From Syntrophomonas sp. (lineage in GTDB: Bacteria > Bacillota > Syntrophomonadia > Syntrophomonadales > Syntrophomonadaceae), in contig JAENZN010000014.1 of NCBI GenBank assembly GCA_016841245.1, positions 1 to 64,000 of the forward strand: a stretch of 64,000 nucleotides of DNA, in the 5' to 3' direction. Of the stretch, positions 18,112 to 26,835 are shown in pieces (within the stretch, counting starts at the first letter, position 1; every line of letters begins with the position of its first letter). A program made the position numbers and the translations under genes. The notes below the pieces were generated by a model. The model did not search any database and was not told the DNA's origin. It saw only the letters and a program-made list of their open reading frames with translations.

Positions 18112-18726
18112 CTATGCTCCTATATTTTTGGGTTTTATGAATGGGCTCCCTGTAGGCAGTACCACTTTTCCGAACTCGGTATTGAGTATAATAGCGGACG
18201 CCATGTAAATACCGCAAAGTCCAGCCGCAAAAAGTGTATCAGCAGCCAGCCATGCATAATCATGACCGATTACTCCCATATCCTGCAGGCAAACAATAGG
18301 AACTGCTATGTCAAGGAAAAGAACCACAAAGGTCATAACCAGTGGAGACTTGAAGTATGCCGGAGTCCACATCCAGAGACCGATCCATAATGCCAACCAG
18401 GCATAACCGTCTATCCGAGCATCTATTGCCGGCCATCCATTAGCAAGAGCCAGATATTTGAAAATAAACTCTATTCCACCAACAAACATGAAGAAAGCTG
18501 AGAAGAACAGGAATACGTTACCACCGGTTGTAGCCCCTTCTTCAAGTTCAATAACTGCAACTCTATACTGCACCATGGCACCACCGAGCAACCAGCAGCC
18601 AAGTAATGGTATACAGGAATGTTCAACCTTACCTCCCAAAATTGCATAAAAAGTAAAACATGCTATTGCCAGAGCAAGCAAGCCCGCGGGGGCGGGATTC
18701 GCCCAACCACTTCCATGTCCAGACAT
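18112..18726 (-). CDS. GPR1/FUN34/YaaH-family acetate-type transporter
   Basis: 204 residues with six predicted membrane helices. The family signature N-P-A-P-x-G-L is at residues 10-16. Members such as SatP carry acetate or succinate with protons; acetate or another short acid would suit a fermenting or syntrophic cell. A good GGAGG precedes the ATG. It is flanked upstream by a 1.35-kb gene-free region. Confidence 0.9.
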   Translation of the reverse strand: MSGHGSGWANPAPAGLLALAIACFTFYAILGGKVEHSCIPLLGCWLLGGAMVQYRVAVIELEEGATTGGNVFLFFSAFFMFVGGIEFIFKYLALANGWPAIDARIDGYAWLALWIGLWMWTPAYFKSPLVMTFVVLFLDIAVPIVCLQDMGVIGHDYAWLAADTLFAAGLCGIYMASAIILNTEFGKVVLPTGSPFIKPKNIGA

Positions 18727-19430
18727 TTTAACTCCTCCTTTTCTCTTTTGAACTCTTATCTATCTTACTAAAGGGATAAATCCTACTATTTGTACACCCC
18801 CTCACTATTTATTTTACATCGAATTCCAACTGTTGCTGGAAATCGAAAGTTCTTTTTCTGAGTAAAAGAGTTTGAGAATTGGTCCAGGCCGACCTGGTAT
18901 GCGGAAATTGAAGATAAGATGAGCAAATACATCAGACTAAATCCTGATTTGCTTTAGCGTAATATGCTTTTTGATGTGAATAAGCTAGAATGGATAACTA
19001 CAACTTGCTAAAATGATTTATCGCCGGCCTTATTGCTGATTTATAAAATTGGGTTTTTGACGTATTAATCATTATTCTACAGATTCCAAAATTATTCAGA
19101 AAACCTATTTAAATTTTCAGCTATTACGGGTCGGGAAAACTTGTTAAAACTGATAAGAATCAAAATAAAAATCTAGCATAAAAAAAGCTAAAAGGTGCTT
19201 TAATTGTATGAGACGAAGGCATCTTTGTCAAGATGTAGTAGTCGGAATGTTTTTAAAATTCTGATAGGCATGGATTCCAGGCCGTAATAACTACCATCTA
19301 GGAGGGATATTGCTACACATCTCATATTACTCCGTTCATAAAAATTTATAACATAAAAAAAGTCCTATCTCAATTATAGCCATAATATGGTTGTTGACCA
19401 TACCTCAAAAACCAAATTATAATTTAATTA
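18727..19430. other. Gene-free stretch without recognised content
   Basis: AT-rich sequence with stops in all frames. It presumably holds the promoter of the YaaH-like gene. I saw no tRNA, terminator pair or clear repeat in it; a short GGAGGG near 19304 is not followed by an open frame. Confidence 0.5.
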
Positions 19431-19591
19431 AGGTGGCGGAGAAAAACTTGTGAGCAGGTTTAGCAAGGGCTTTACTCCTGTTTACCATATATTGTATATC
19501 CGGGTTGGTGCATATTAGTCGGGTTGTTGAGAGCGGTTGGCAAATGTTCCTTTTTGTTTGGTCATGAGTCTTATTATCTACTCCGCCACCT
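19431..19591. other. 161-base element closed by an 11-bp GC-rich stem
   Basis: AGGTGGCGGAG (19431-19441) is the exact reverse complement of CTCCGCCACCT (19581-19591). The inside is AT-rich and non-coding. Either a structured RNA or a small mobile element; no target duplication is visible. Confidence 0.45.
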
Positions 19592-19664
19592 GACAAATCA
19601 AAGCAGGTAATCAGACTTTGGCAGTTTAAAAACAGGCCGGAGTTTTTTTATTGATTGTTTGCGT

Positions 19665-19916
19665 CCACTGCCAAAAGGTATAATGTGCTGGCTTGGATGC
19701 ATGAATATTCCGCCGCCAAGACTCCGCATGGGAAGCCCCAACTGCTCGACTTATGGCTCCAGGGGGACGTTTCAATTCCGCATCCGTGCAAAGCGTCACT
19801 CTCGCCCCGTCCATGGGGCTCACCCCCTTCCACCGCTTCTCCTCGCAGGGTGTTTCTGCCATGCTCCGTAGAAGGCTCCTGCATATTTATGCATCCAAAC
19901 AGGGTTTTGGCAGTGA
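19665..19916 (+). repeat. ATGCAT-ended repeat element, long copy
   Basis: Outer inverted ends CACTGCCAAAA (19666-19676) and TTTTGGCAGTG (19905-19915), inner ends TTGGATGCATGAATAT (19693-19708) and ATATTTATGCATCCAA (19883-19898, 15 of 16 complementary). The core matches the element at 51288-51396 on the other strand but carries an extra GC-rich block of about 110 bases between two GGCTCC copies. Open frames inside run in several overlapping phases and are not credible genes. Confidence 0.8.
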
Positions 19917-20083
19917 AATCATTAATTTTACTGTAATAAATAATATGCGAATTTTTTTAATGATTATACGCATGGGAAACACTCACTGATTATATTATAA
20001 TGGTTTACAGGGATTAATACTGTTATGCGTATAGATTCTATGCTAGTCATATACTGTAAACTGGTGAACCTGGAGGTGCAGCT

Positions 20084-20848
20084 TTGGATCATATTAACAA
20101 CAGCCTGGAAGGGCAGGTTTGCCTGATAACAGGAGCGGGCCGAGGTATAGGTGCGGCTGTGGCTCGGGCGGCTGCCGCCAGGGGGGCTCGGGTGGTAGTG
20201 AATTACAATTCTTCCTATAAAGAAGCCCAGACATTAATCGCAGAATTGCAGCAGTCTGGATGTATTGCTTTAGCACTGCAAGGGGACGTTAGCAGTGAGC
20301 AGGAGGTAAGCAAATTATTTGCAGAGATAAGAAATACTGTGGGTGATGTTGATCTGCTGGTAAATAATGCCGGGGTAACCCTCCGATCTCTAGTTCAGGA
20401 TACCAGTGCTGACGAGTGGGATCGAGTTATGAATGTTAACTTGAAGGGTGCCTTCTTATGCTGCAAACAAGCGCTGCCATACATGATCAGGAAACAATAT
20501 GGCCGAATAGTAAATATTGCATCTGCCCAGGGGATCAACGGAGCTGCTTTTGAGTCGGTTTATGCCGCTTCCAAAGGAGGGCTCATTGCCTTTACCAAAT
20601 CCCTGGGAAGCGAAGTGGCCCCTTCTGGGATAACCGCAAATGCTATTGCTCCAGGTCCAGTGGCAACTGATATGATATACTCTCATCTGGATGAAGCGGA
20701 CATAAAAACTTTACTGGATGAGATTCCTGCAGGAAGGCTGGCTGAACCGGAAGAAATTGCCAGTGCCTGTGTATTTCTTCTTTCCAGAGATGCAGCTTAT
20801 ATAAATGCTCAAGTTTTGTGCATAGACGGAGGATGGATAGCTCGGTGA
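20084..20848 (+). CDS. SDR-family 3-oxoacyl-ACP reductase-like enzyme
   Basis: 254 residues, classical short-chain dehydrogenase. The cofactor motif TGAGRGIG starts near 17, NNAG near 92, the catalytic Ser in NIASAQG and Tyr-Lys in YAASKGG (near 159-163). It looks most like FabG, which reduces 3-oxoacyl-ACP or CoA with NAD(P)H. No fatty-acid genes are adjacent, so a specialised beta-oxidation or other alcohol dehydrogenase is possible. The start is TTG after GGAGGTG. Confidence 0.92.
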   Translation: MDHINNSLEGQVCLITGAGRGIGAAVARAAAARGARVVVNYNSSYKEAQTLIAELQQSGCIALALQGDVSSEQEVSKLFAEIRNTVGDVDLLVNNAGVTLRSLVQDTSADEWDRVMNVNLKGAFLCCKQALPYMIRKQYGRIVNIASAQGINGAAFESVYAASKGGLIAFTKSLGSEVAPSGITANAIAPGPVATDMIYSHLDEADIKTLLDEIPAGRLAEPEEIASACVFLLSRDAAYINAQVLCIDGGWIAR

Positions 20849-20920
20849 GATTACCTTTATAATGGTGGTAAAACATAAGGTCTGGACAGGTAGTATTCTC
20901 ATAGCGGAGGAGAGATAGAA

Positions 20921-21571
20921 TTGAAGAAATATAAACTGGTTATATTTGATTTGGATGGAACCCTGACTGATTCCGCTGAGGGTATCATAAATTCAGTGCA
21001 GTATGCTTTGAAAAAACTTGGGATAGCAGAGGATGATCGCTATAAGCTCCGAGCTTTTATAGGTCCGCCGCTGGTAAATTCATTTGAGCAATTTTATGCT
21101 TTGAGCAGTCTCGAAGCATGGCAGGCAGTACAATATTACCGAGAATATTATGCCTTAAATGGTATGTTTGAAAACAGGGTTTATAAAGGCATACCATCAT
21201 TACTAAATCGGCTTCAGAAGTATGGCCGGCTGATGGCGGTAGCGACTTCTAAACCAGGTGTTTATGCTGAACAAATACTTGACCATTTCGATATGTTAAA
21301 GTTTTTTGACCAGGTTGCCGGCAGTAACCTGGATGGCAGTATGACAGATAAAGCAGAACTCATAGCTTTAGTGCTTAATGATTTTGAGTACCTGCCAGGT
21401 GATAAGATTATTATGGTGGGGGATAGAAAACATGATGTGGAAGGTGCCCAGGCTAATGGGATTGATGTGGCCGCCGTTGCCTACGGCTATGCTTCCCAGG
21501 AAGAATTATTATACTCCCAGCCTTCCTATATAGTAGATACGGTATCAGAATTAGAAAAGCTGTTATGCTAA
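20921..21571 (+). CDS. HAD-superfamily phosphatase, phosphoglycolate phosphatase-like
   Basis: 216 residues. The four HAD motifs are visible: DLDGTLTDS (nucleophile and acid Asp near 9 and 11), AVATSKP (Ser/Thr), the later lysine, and MVGDRKHDVEGA (metal-binding acids). The helical cap between motifs I and II is that of Gph/YjjG-like proteins. It removes phosphate from a small metabolite in the cytosol; substrate not determined. TTG start with GGAGGAGAG. Confidence 0.9.
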   Translation: MKKYKLVIFDLDGTLTDSAEGIINSVQYALKKLGIAEDDRYKLRAFIGPPLVNSFEQFYALSSLEAWQAVQYYREYYALNGMFENRVYKGIPSLLNRLQKYGRLMAVATSKPGVYAEQILDHFDMLKFFDQVAGSNLDGSMTDKAELIALVLNDFEYLPGDKIIMVGDRKHDVEGAQANGIDVAAVAYGYASQEELLYSQPSYIVDTVSELEKLLC

Positions 21572-21723
21572 TATAGCCTTTATCTTACGCTGCTGAGTTG
21601 CCGCTGTCCACGAACCGCAAGATATGTTAAACCACAGTGGAAATTCAATCCGCTTAAGAGTAAGATAGATAAGGTAAATATTAGGATCGTGGATTATGTG
21701 GAAAGGAGATTATTTATCTAACA

Positions 21724-22596
21724 ATGTTTTTTAAAAAGATATCCCGTAATGACCCCTGTTGGTGCGGCAGCGGGAATAAATACAAGAAATGCCATATGGA
21801 ACAGGACGAAAAGCTGAAAGAAATGAGGAAGCTGGGAGTTTCCATCCCGGGACGCAATTTAATAAAAACTGAAGCTCAGATAGAAGGCATCCGAAAAGCA
21901 TGCCAGGTAAGCAAGAAAATTATGGACACTATTTCAGAGAAAATACAGGTGGGGATAACTACTGAGGACATCAATACCTGGGTTCATGATTTAACCATAA
22001 AACATGGTGCCATCCCGGCTCCGCTGGGTTATAATGGGTATCCCAAGAGCGTTTGTACTTCCCTTAATAATGTTATCTGTCATGGAATACCTGATGATAC
22101 GGTTTTAAAAGATGGGGATATACTTAACATTGATATAACCTGCATTCTAAAGGGATTCTATGGAGATATGAGCCGAATGTTTTTGCTGGGAGAACCTTCC
22201 CCAGAGGCTCGAAGTCTGGTGCAAGCAGCTCAAGAATGTATGAATCTGGGCATAGAACAGGTTAAACCTTTTAATCGTACCGGGCATATTGGTTATGTTA
22301 TTGAGCAGCATGCCCAAAAATACGGCTATTCAGTGGTGCAAAATTATGGTGGTCATGGAACTGGCAATAAATTTCATGAGGATCCGTTTGTACAGCATTA
22401 TGGGCAGCAGAATTCAGGAATGGTACTGGTACCTAACATGGTAATTACAGTGGAACCGATGATAAATGCAGGGGATTATCGCTGTAAGGTGCTGGAAGAC
22501 AACTGGACTGCCGTTACCCTGGATGGATCTCTATCTGCTCAATGGGAACATACGGTGCGAGTCACTGAAGAGGGAGTAGAAATTCTAACCTTATAA
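21724..22596 (+). CDS. map: Methionine aminopeptidase with N-terminal SEC-C zinc motif
   Basis: 290 residues. An N-terminal SEC-C motif (DPCWCGSGNKYKKCH, residues 9-23) precedes a type I M24 peptidase domain. The metal-binding residues are in NIDITCILKGFYGDMS, GHGTGNKFHE, VEPMIN and WEHTVRV. It trims the initiator methionine from nascent proteins; the SEC-C part resembles the ribosome- or SecA-interacting tails of other proteins. Such SEC-C fusions are known in Clostridia, where they usually coexist with a shorter Map in the ribosomal operon. Confidence 0.95.
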   Translation: MFFKKISRNDPCWCGSGNKYKKCHMEQDEKLKEMRKLGVSIPGRNLIKTEAQIEGIRKACQVSKKIMDTISEKIQVGITTEDINTWVHDLTIKHGAIPAPLGYNGYPKSVCTSLNNVICHGIPDDTVLKDGDILNIDITCILKGFYGDMSRMFLLGEPSPEARSLVQAAQECMNLGIEQVKPFNRTGHIGYVIEQHAQKYGYSVVQNYGGHGTGNKFHEDPFVQHYGQQNSGMVLVPNMVITVEPMINAGDYRCKVLEDNWTAVTLDGSLSAQWEHTVRVTEEGVEILTL

Positions 22597-22658
22597 AAGC
22601 CATTTCTGAAGTTAGAGGCTGTCCTGAAGGTCAAAAACGGATAGACATTTTCAATTAG

Positions 22659-22704
22659 TGATTCCACTGCAAAAAGTTATCTTTAGGGTTTTGGCAGTGG
22701 AATC
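22659..22704. repeat. Minimal copy of the CACTGCCAAAA-ended element
   Basis: TGATTCCACTGCAAAA (22659-22674) and the complement of TTTTGGCAGTGGAATCA differ by one base insertion. The right part AGGGTTTTGGCAGTG recurs at 19901-19915. It lies after the map stop and could act as a terminator. Confidence 0.65.
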
Positions 22705-22765
22705 AATTAGTATATATTCGTGTCCCTAAAAGCAAATCGATATACAATAAACAGCAGCTCTTACA

Positions 22766-23410
22766 CTAATCAAGATTATCATAAAATAATTCAGCTCTGT
22801 TTTTATAATAGAATATAGCCAATTGTGTTCTGCTCCGCAACTGAAGTTTTTCGAGAATCACCGTAACATAGTTTCGTATAGTTCCTTCGCTTAAAAATAA
22901 TCGTCCGGCAATTTCTTTATTGTTCAAGCCTTCCGCGATAAGGGTGATGACTTTCATTTCCTTAGGGCTGATATTGTATTTGGCCATATCAGGTTTCTTA
23001 TTCCTGATTAACGAGGGAATTTTGGCAATGATATCTTCTCCGAACACGCTCTGACCAGCATTAACCGCTATCAGAGATGGGACTATACTTTCAAAATTCT
23101 GCTTTAAAAGGTATCCACGGGCACCTATTTTTAGTGCGGTAATTATATACTCATCATCGGCGAAGGTGGTGAGGTACAAGAGTTTAGCCTCTGGATATTG
23201 GCTTAATATAATTTCACCCGCTTCTAATCCTGACATAGTGTCCATTCTGATATCCATCATTAGAATGTCAGGTTCAAATTTTTTAAACAGGGCAATTGCA
23301 TCTTGGCCGCTGTGTCCTATATCCATCACCTGTACCTCCGGGGATGCTTCAATAATGGTTTTCAGTGAGGTGCATACCAGTCTGTCATCATCAATGATTA
23401 CAATTTTCAT
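22766..23410 (-). CDS. NarL/LuxR-family response regulator
   Basis: 214 residues. The receiver domain (about 1-120) has the acidic pair near 8-9 and the phospho-acceptor in DILMMDIRM (near 54). The LuxR-type helix-turn-helix (about 148-210) reads ISPKEMKVITLIAEGLNNKEIA then the recognition helix with SEGTIRNYV. It overlaps the 3' end of its kinase gene by 20 bases and is read after it. Probable target: the divergent ABC exporter promoter at about 24480-24740. Confidence 0.95.
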   Translation of the reverse strand: MKIVIIDDDRLVCTSLKTIIEASPEVQVMDIGHSGQDAIALFKKFEPDILMMDIRMDTMSGLEAGEIILSQYPEAKLLYLTTFADDEYIITALKIGARGYLLKQNFESIVPSLIAVNAGQSVFGEDIIAKIPSLIRNKKPDMAKYNISPKEMKVITLIAEGLNNKEIAGRLFLSEGTIRNYVTVILEKLQLRSRTQLAIFYYKNRAELFYDNLD

Positions 23411-24473
23411 AAGACTCCTCCCTGGGAATTGAAATAAATATTACAAAACCTCTTTCACTGCTGATATTGATGTTTCCGTTCAAACTATTGACGCGGTCCC
23501 TAATATTATTAAGCCCTATTCCATCAGAGTTCACAAGCTCTTTGGTGCCGTTATCCTTGATAATCAGCTGGTACAATGCGGGATGTTCCCGCAGGGTAAT
23601 ATTAACCTGGGTGGCATTGGAGTGCTTGATAATATTTGCTAAAGCTTCCTTTATTATAGCAATGAAAGCATATTTAATCCTTTTATCGGGACTAACGGCC
23701 ATGTCGTAGTCAAGAGAGATCGGGCAAAAATTGAAATTGTTAACTAAGATAGCGGTTTGGGTATACAAGTCGAGTGAGTCATCGTGCAGGTCATGGATAC
23801 TATCTCTAATACTATTCATACCTTGCGATAGAGTAAGGTTTAAAGTTTTTAAACTCTCCTTTAATCCTTCATCCTGGCACCTGGCTATCAAAGCTCCGAT
23901 TTGTAAAATGGAGCTGGAAAGCAGATGGCCAACACTATCATGGATCTCCCTGGCAATACGATTGCGTTCCTGCAGAGTTGCCAGGTTTTTTTCGTAATCC
24001 TGTTTTTCCATCAGCTCTTTATTCCTGCTTTCCAACTGCAGGGAAAATTCCTTCGCACTATCTCGGAGCTTAATGTATTCATACTTTGTCGTGGCAGAAC
24101 TTACTGCCCGGTATTTCATCAGCCCGGCTAAGGCCAGCAGTAAAACGATTAGAAAACAGGAGATAGGAGATATTGTTTGATAGTTTATGGCTAGAGGAAA
24201 CGCTGCCAGCAATACTATAAGCTGCCATTTTAACAAAATAATATCATAAGTGATCAGGGGCATAAAAAAGAGGAGAGGTGGGAAATAAATGCAAGCTGCG
24301 ATATATAGTGAGAAGCTTATTAATTGGAAATACTCGCTTTCAACAAAGCTGTTCATGGCGCTGCAGGACATAGCTATTATCACCGGTACAATAACATAAA
24401 AGTCTGCCGTATTTTGAATATAGAAGACCAGGCAAAAAAGAAAGATTATTAGCTTATCCAGCAGCTTGTTCAT
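23391..24473 (-). CDS. Membrane sensor histidine kinase (HisKA_3 type)
   Basis: 360 residues. The first 130 residues hold four to five closely spaced membrane helices with almost no outside loop, the intramembrane-sensing layout. A coiled linker leads to the phospho-acceptor box AREIHDSVGHLLSSS (His near 179), then a HATPase domain with ALANIIKHSNATQVNI and DNGTKELVNSDGIGLNNI. DesK/LnrJ-like kinases of this form often sense membrane-active compounds. Partner: the response regulator that overlaps its end. Confidence 0.93.
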   Translation of the reverse strand: MNKLLDKLIIFLFCLVFYIQNTADFYVIVPVIIAMSCSAMNSFVESEYFQLISFSLYIAACIYFPPLLFFMPLITYDIILLKWQLIVLLAAFPLAINYQTISPISCFLIVLLLALAGLMKYRAVSSATTKYEYIKLRDSAKEFSLQLESRNKELMEKQDYEKNLATLQERNRIAREIHDSVGHLLSSSILQIGALIARCQDEGLKESLKTLNLTLSQGMNSIRDSIHDLHDDSLDLYTQTAILVNNFNFCPISLDYDMAVSPDKRIKYAFIAIIKEALANIIKHSNATQVNITLREHPALYQLIIKDNGTKELVNSDGIGLNNIRDRVNSLNGNINISSERGFVIFISIPREESYENCNH

Positions 24474-24742
24474 ACTCTACCTGCCTATAATTCTTTTGGA
24501 ATAGTCTCCCATCCAGGATTTTCTATTAAGAGCAATTTCAGTCTATCACACTCAATAGCTGTTCTCAAGCAGGATAGGGCTGTTCGTAACCATGGTTCAT
24601 ACTGTGCTTTTGCGTATTCAGCTCAGCATTAGACAACAGGGTAATAGATTACATTTGTCACATCATATCGGGAATGAATTCACTTATGATCGAAGCAGAT
24701 AAGCGGTACGATAATGATAACAAAGCAAGAGGGGTGAAAAGT

Positions 24743-25675
24743 TTGGTAGTCAAGGTCAATAATCTGGTAAAAAGATACGGTGAACTTATTGCTCTGGATC
24801 ACTTTAACCTGGCGGTGAATGAAGGGGAAATATTTGGCCTTTTAGGTCCGAACGGTTCCGGCAAGACAACCGCCATCAACTGCATTTTAGCTCTGCTGAA
24901 ATATGATAAAGGGACGATTGAGGTATTCGGTCAGACTATGTCTCCTGATGCCAGCAGCATAAAACAAGAGATTGGCATTATAATGCAAAATGTGGCCGTC
25001 TTTAACGAACTGACTGTACGAGAAAATATAAATTACTTCTGCGGTCTCTATATTTCAGATAAACAAAGGCGTGCTGCCCTGGTCGAGGAAGCCATCGAGT
25101 TTGTGGGATTGCATGATTTCAGAAAATTTTATCCGCGCAAGCTCAGCGGAGGACTCTTGCGCAGGCTCAATATAGCCTGCGGAATAGCACATCAGCCCAA
25201 ACTGATTATTCTCGATGAACCAACTGTGGCTGTTGATCCGCAGAGCAGAAATAATATTCTGGAAGGTATACAAAAATTGAATCGCAGAGGGGCCACCATT
25301 ATTTATACCAGCCACTATATGGAAGAGGTAGAGCAAATCTGCACCCGGATCGCCATTATGGACCGGGGCAAAATCATTGCCATCGGTACTAAAGATGAGC
25401 TCAAGAGCATGATTAACGCCGGTGAAAAAATAAGTGCTGAAATCTATGCCCTGGCAGCAGTACACATTGATAAGCTTAAACAACTGCCATATATAAGCTT
25501 GCTTGAATACCATGATCCCATACTGCTTATTAAGTCAGAGCGGGGCAAAAACAACCTGGGAGCAGTGCTTGAATATTTCAGAGCTGAAAATATTCCCTAT
25601 GGTAGGATTTATTGTGAGCAGCCAACCTTAAACGATGTGTTTCTCGAAATAACTGGCAAGCAGCTCAGGGATTGA
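24743..25675 (+). CDS. ABC-2 exporter ATP-binding subunit
   Basis: 310 residues from a TTG at 24743 with GAGGGGTG upstream; the open frame starts 23 codons earlier but those codons look like leader sequence. Walker A is GPNGSGKTT, Walker B LIILDEPTVAVDP, and the H-loop lies in YTSHYMEEVE. The signature motif is LSGGLLRR where LSGGQ is usual. The C-terminal extension (about 230-310) is that of DrrA/LnrL-like drug-export ATPases. It energises the two permeases encoded next. Confidence 0.93.
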   Translation: MVVKVNNLVKRYGELIALDHFNLAVNEGEIFGLLGPNGSGKTTAINCILALLKYDKGTIEVFGQTMSPDASSIKQEIGIIMQNVAVFNELTVRENINYFCGLYISDKQRRAALVEEAIEFVGLHDFRKFYPRKLSGGLLRRLNIACGIAHQPKLIILDEPTVAVDPQSRNNILEGIQKLNRRGATIIYTSHYMEEVEQICTRIAIMDRGKIIAIGTKDELKSMINAGEKISAEIYALAAVHIDKLKQLPYISLLEYHDPILLIKSERGKNNLGAVLEYFRAENIPYGRIYCEQPTLNDVFLEITGKQLRD

Positions 25676-25689
25676 GGGGAGGATACAGC

Positions 25690-26835
25690 ATGTTTTTACA
25701 CATATTTGTCAACAGATGCAAATGCCTGCTCCGCAACAAAGAGGCGATGTTTTGGACTTTGATGTTTCCAATTATTTTAGCCACCCTTTTCGGATTAGCC
25801 TTCAACAACTTGTCCAGTGAGGATAAATTCCGGGAAATAGATATTGCCGTGGTCGATAATGAAGAGTACCAGAATAATCAAGGGTTTCAATCTGCTCTGG
25901 CAGCTGTAAGTGCTAAGGATGCGGGAGAAGAAAGTCTATTCAAGCTCAGACTGTCCACCCTGGAAGAGGCTGAAGACTTGCTGAAAAATAACCAGATTAC
26001 AGGCTATATCTTATTGGATGGCGGGACCAATCTGGCAGTTAGAGAATCAGGCATTAAGGAAACTATAATCAAAGAGTTCTTAGATGACTATGCCCAGAAA
26101 AACTCAGCCTTTTCCAGTATCATAAAACAAAATCCGGAGGCCCGGACCAGGCTTGCGGCTGATGCTATGGAAAATAAGAACTATCTTAAAGAAGTATCAC
26201 CCACCCGGGCGGAGCCGGATACAACTTTGAACTACTATTATGCTCTGGTGGCTATGGCCTGCCTGTTCGGCAGCTTCTGGGGAATTAGAGAAGTATCTGC
26301 AGTGCAGGCTGATCTTTCTCCCCAGGGCGCACGGATAAACCTGGCTCCGGTATCCAAGCTCAAGTATTTTGCTTATTCTTTGTGCACCGCCACCCTGATT
26401 CATATATTATCTATTATTGTATTGCTAGCTTATCTAAGCCTGGTCTTAAAGGTGAATTTTGGCAATGATCTGCTCTACATCCTGCTGGCCAGTATGGCAG
26501 GAAGTGCCACCGGTGTTTCCATGGGAGCCATGATAGGAGCATTGATTAAAAAGGGTGAAAACTTCAAATCTGCCGTCTTGGTTTGCGTATCCATGACCTG
26601 CTCCTTTTTAGCAGGCCTTATGGTGGTAAACATGAAGTATATGGTTACTCAGGTCGTCCCGCTTATGGCATACCTCAATCCTGCCAACTTGATAACCGAC
26701 GCATTTTATTCCTTATATTATTACGACAGCTATGGCAGGTTCTATACCAATATCGGGTTGCTTCTGGGAATTTCACTTGTCTTTTACCTGGTCGTTTACT
26801 TGGTATTAAGGAGGCAGCGCTATGCAAGTTTATAG
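25690..26835 (+). CDS. ABC-2 exporter permease 1
   Basis: 381 residues from the ATG at 25690, preceded by GGGGAGG; an earlier in-frame TTG overlaps the previous stop. One N-terminal membrane helix, a long outside loop (about 50-170), and five C-terminal helices: the ABC2_membrane_3 form of LnrM/YhgE-like proteins. It pairs with the next gene product to make the export channel. Confidence 0.9.
   Translation: MFLHIFVNRCKCLLRNKEAMFWTLMFPIILATLFGLAFNNLSSEDKFREIDIAVVDNEEYQNNQGFQSALAAVSAKDAGEESLFKLRLSTLEEAEDLLKNNQITGYILLDGGTNLAVRESGIKETIIKEFLDDYAQKNSAFSSIIKQNPEARTRLAADAMENKNYLKEVSPTRAEPDTTLNYYYALVAMACLFGSFWGIREVSAVQADLSPQGARINLAPVSKLKYFAYSLCTATLIHILSIIVLLAYLSLVLKVNFGNDLLYILLASMAGSATGVSMGAMIGALIKKGENFKSAVLVCVSMTCSFLAGLMVVNMKYMVTQVVPLMAYLNPANLITDAFYSLYYYDSYGRFYTNIGLLLGISLVFYLVVYLVLRRQRYASL

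Noticed and set aside
19626-19989. Several overlapping frames of 70-93 residues on both strands
   Set aside because: They exist because the repeat element is GC-rich and low in stops; none has a ribosome site and all lie inside the repeat.
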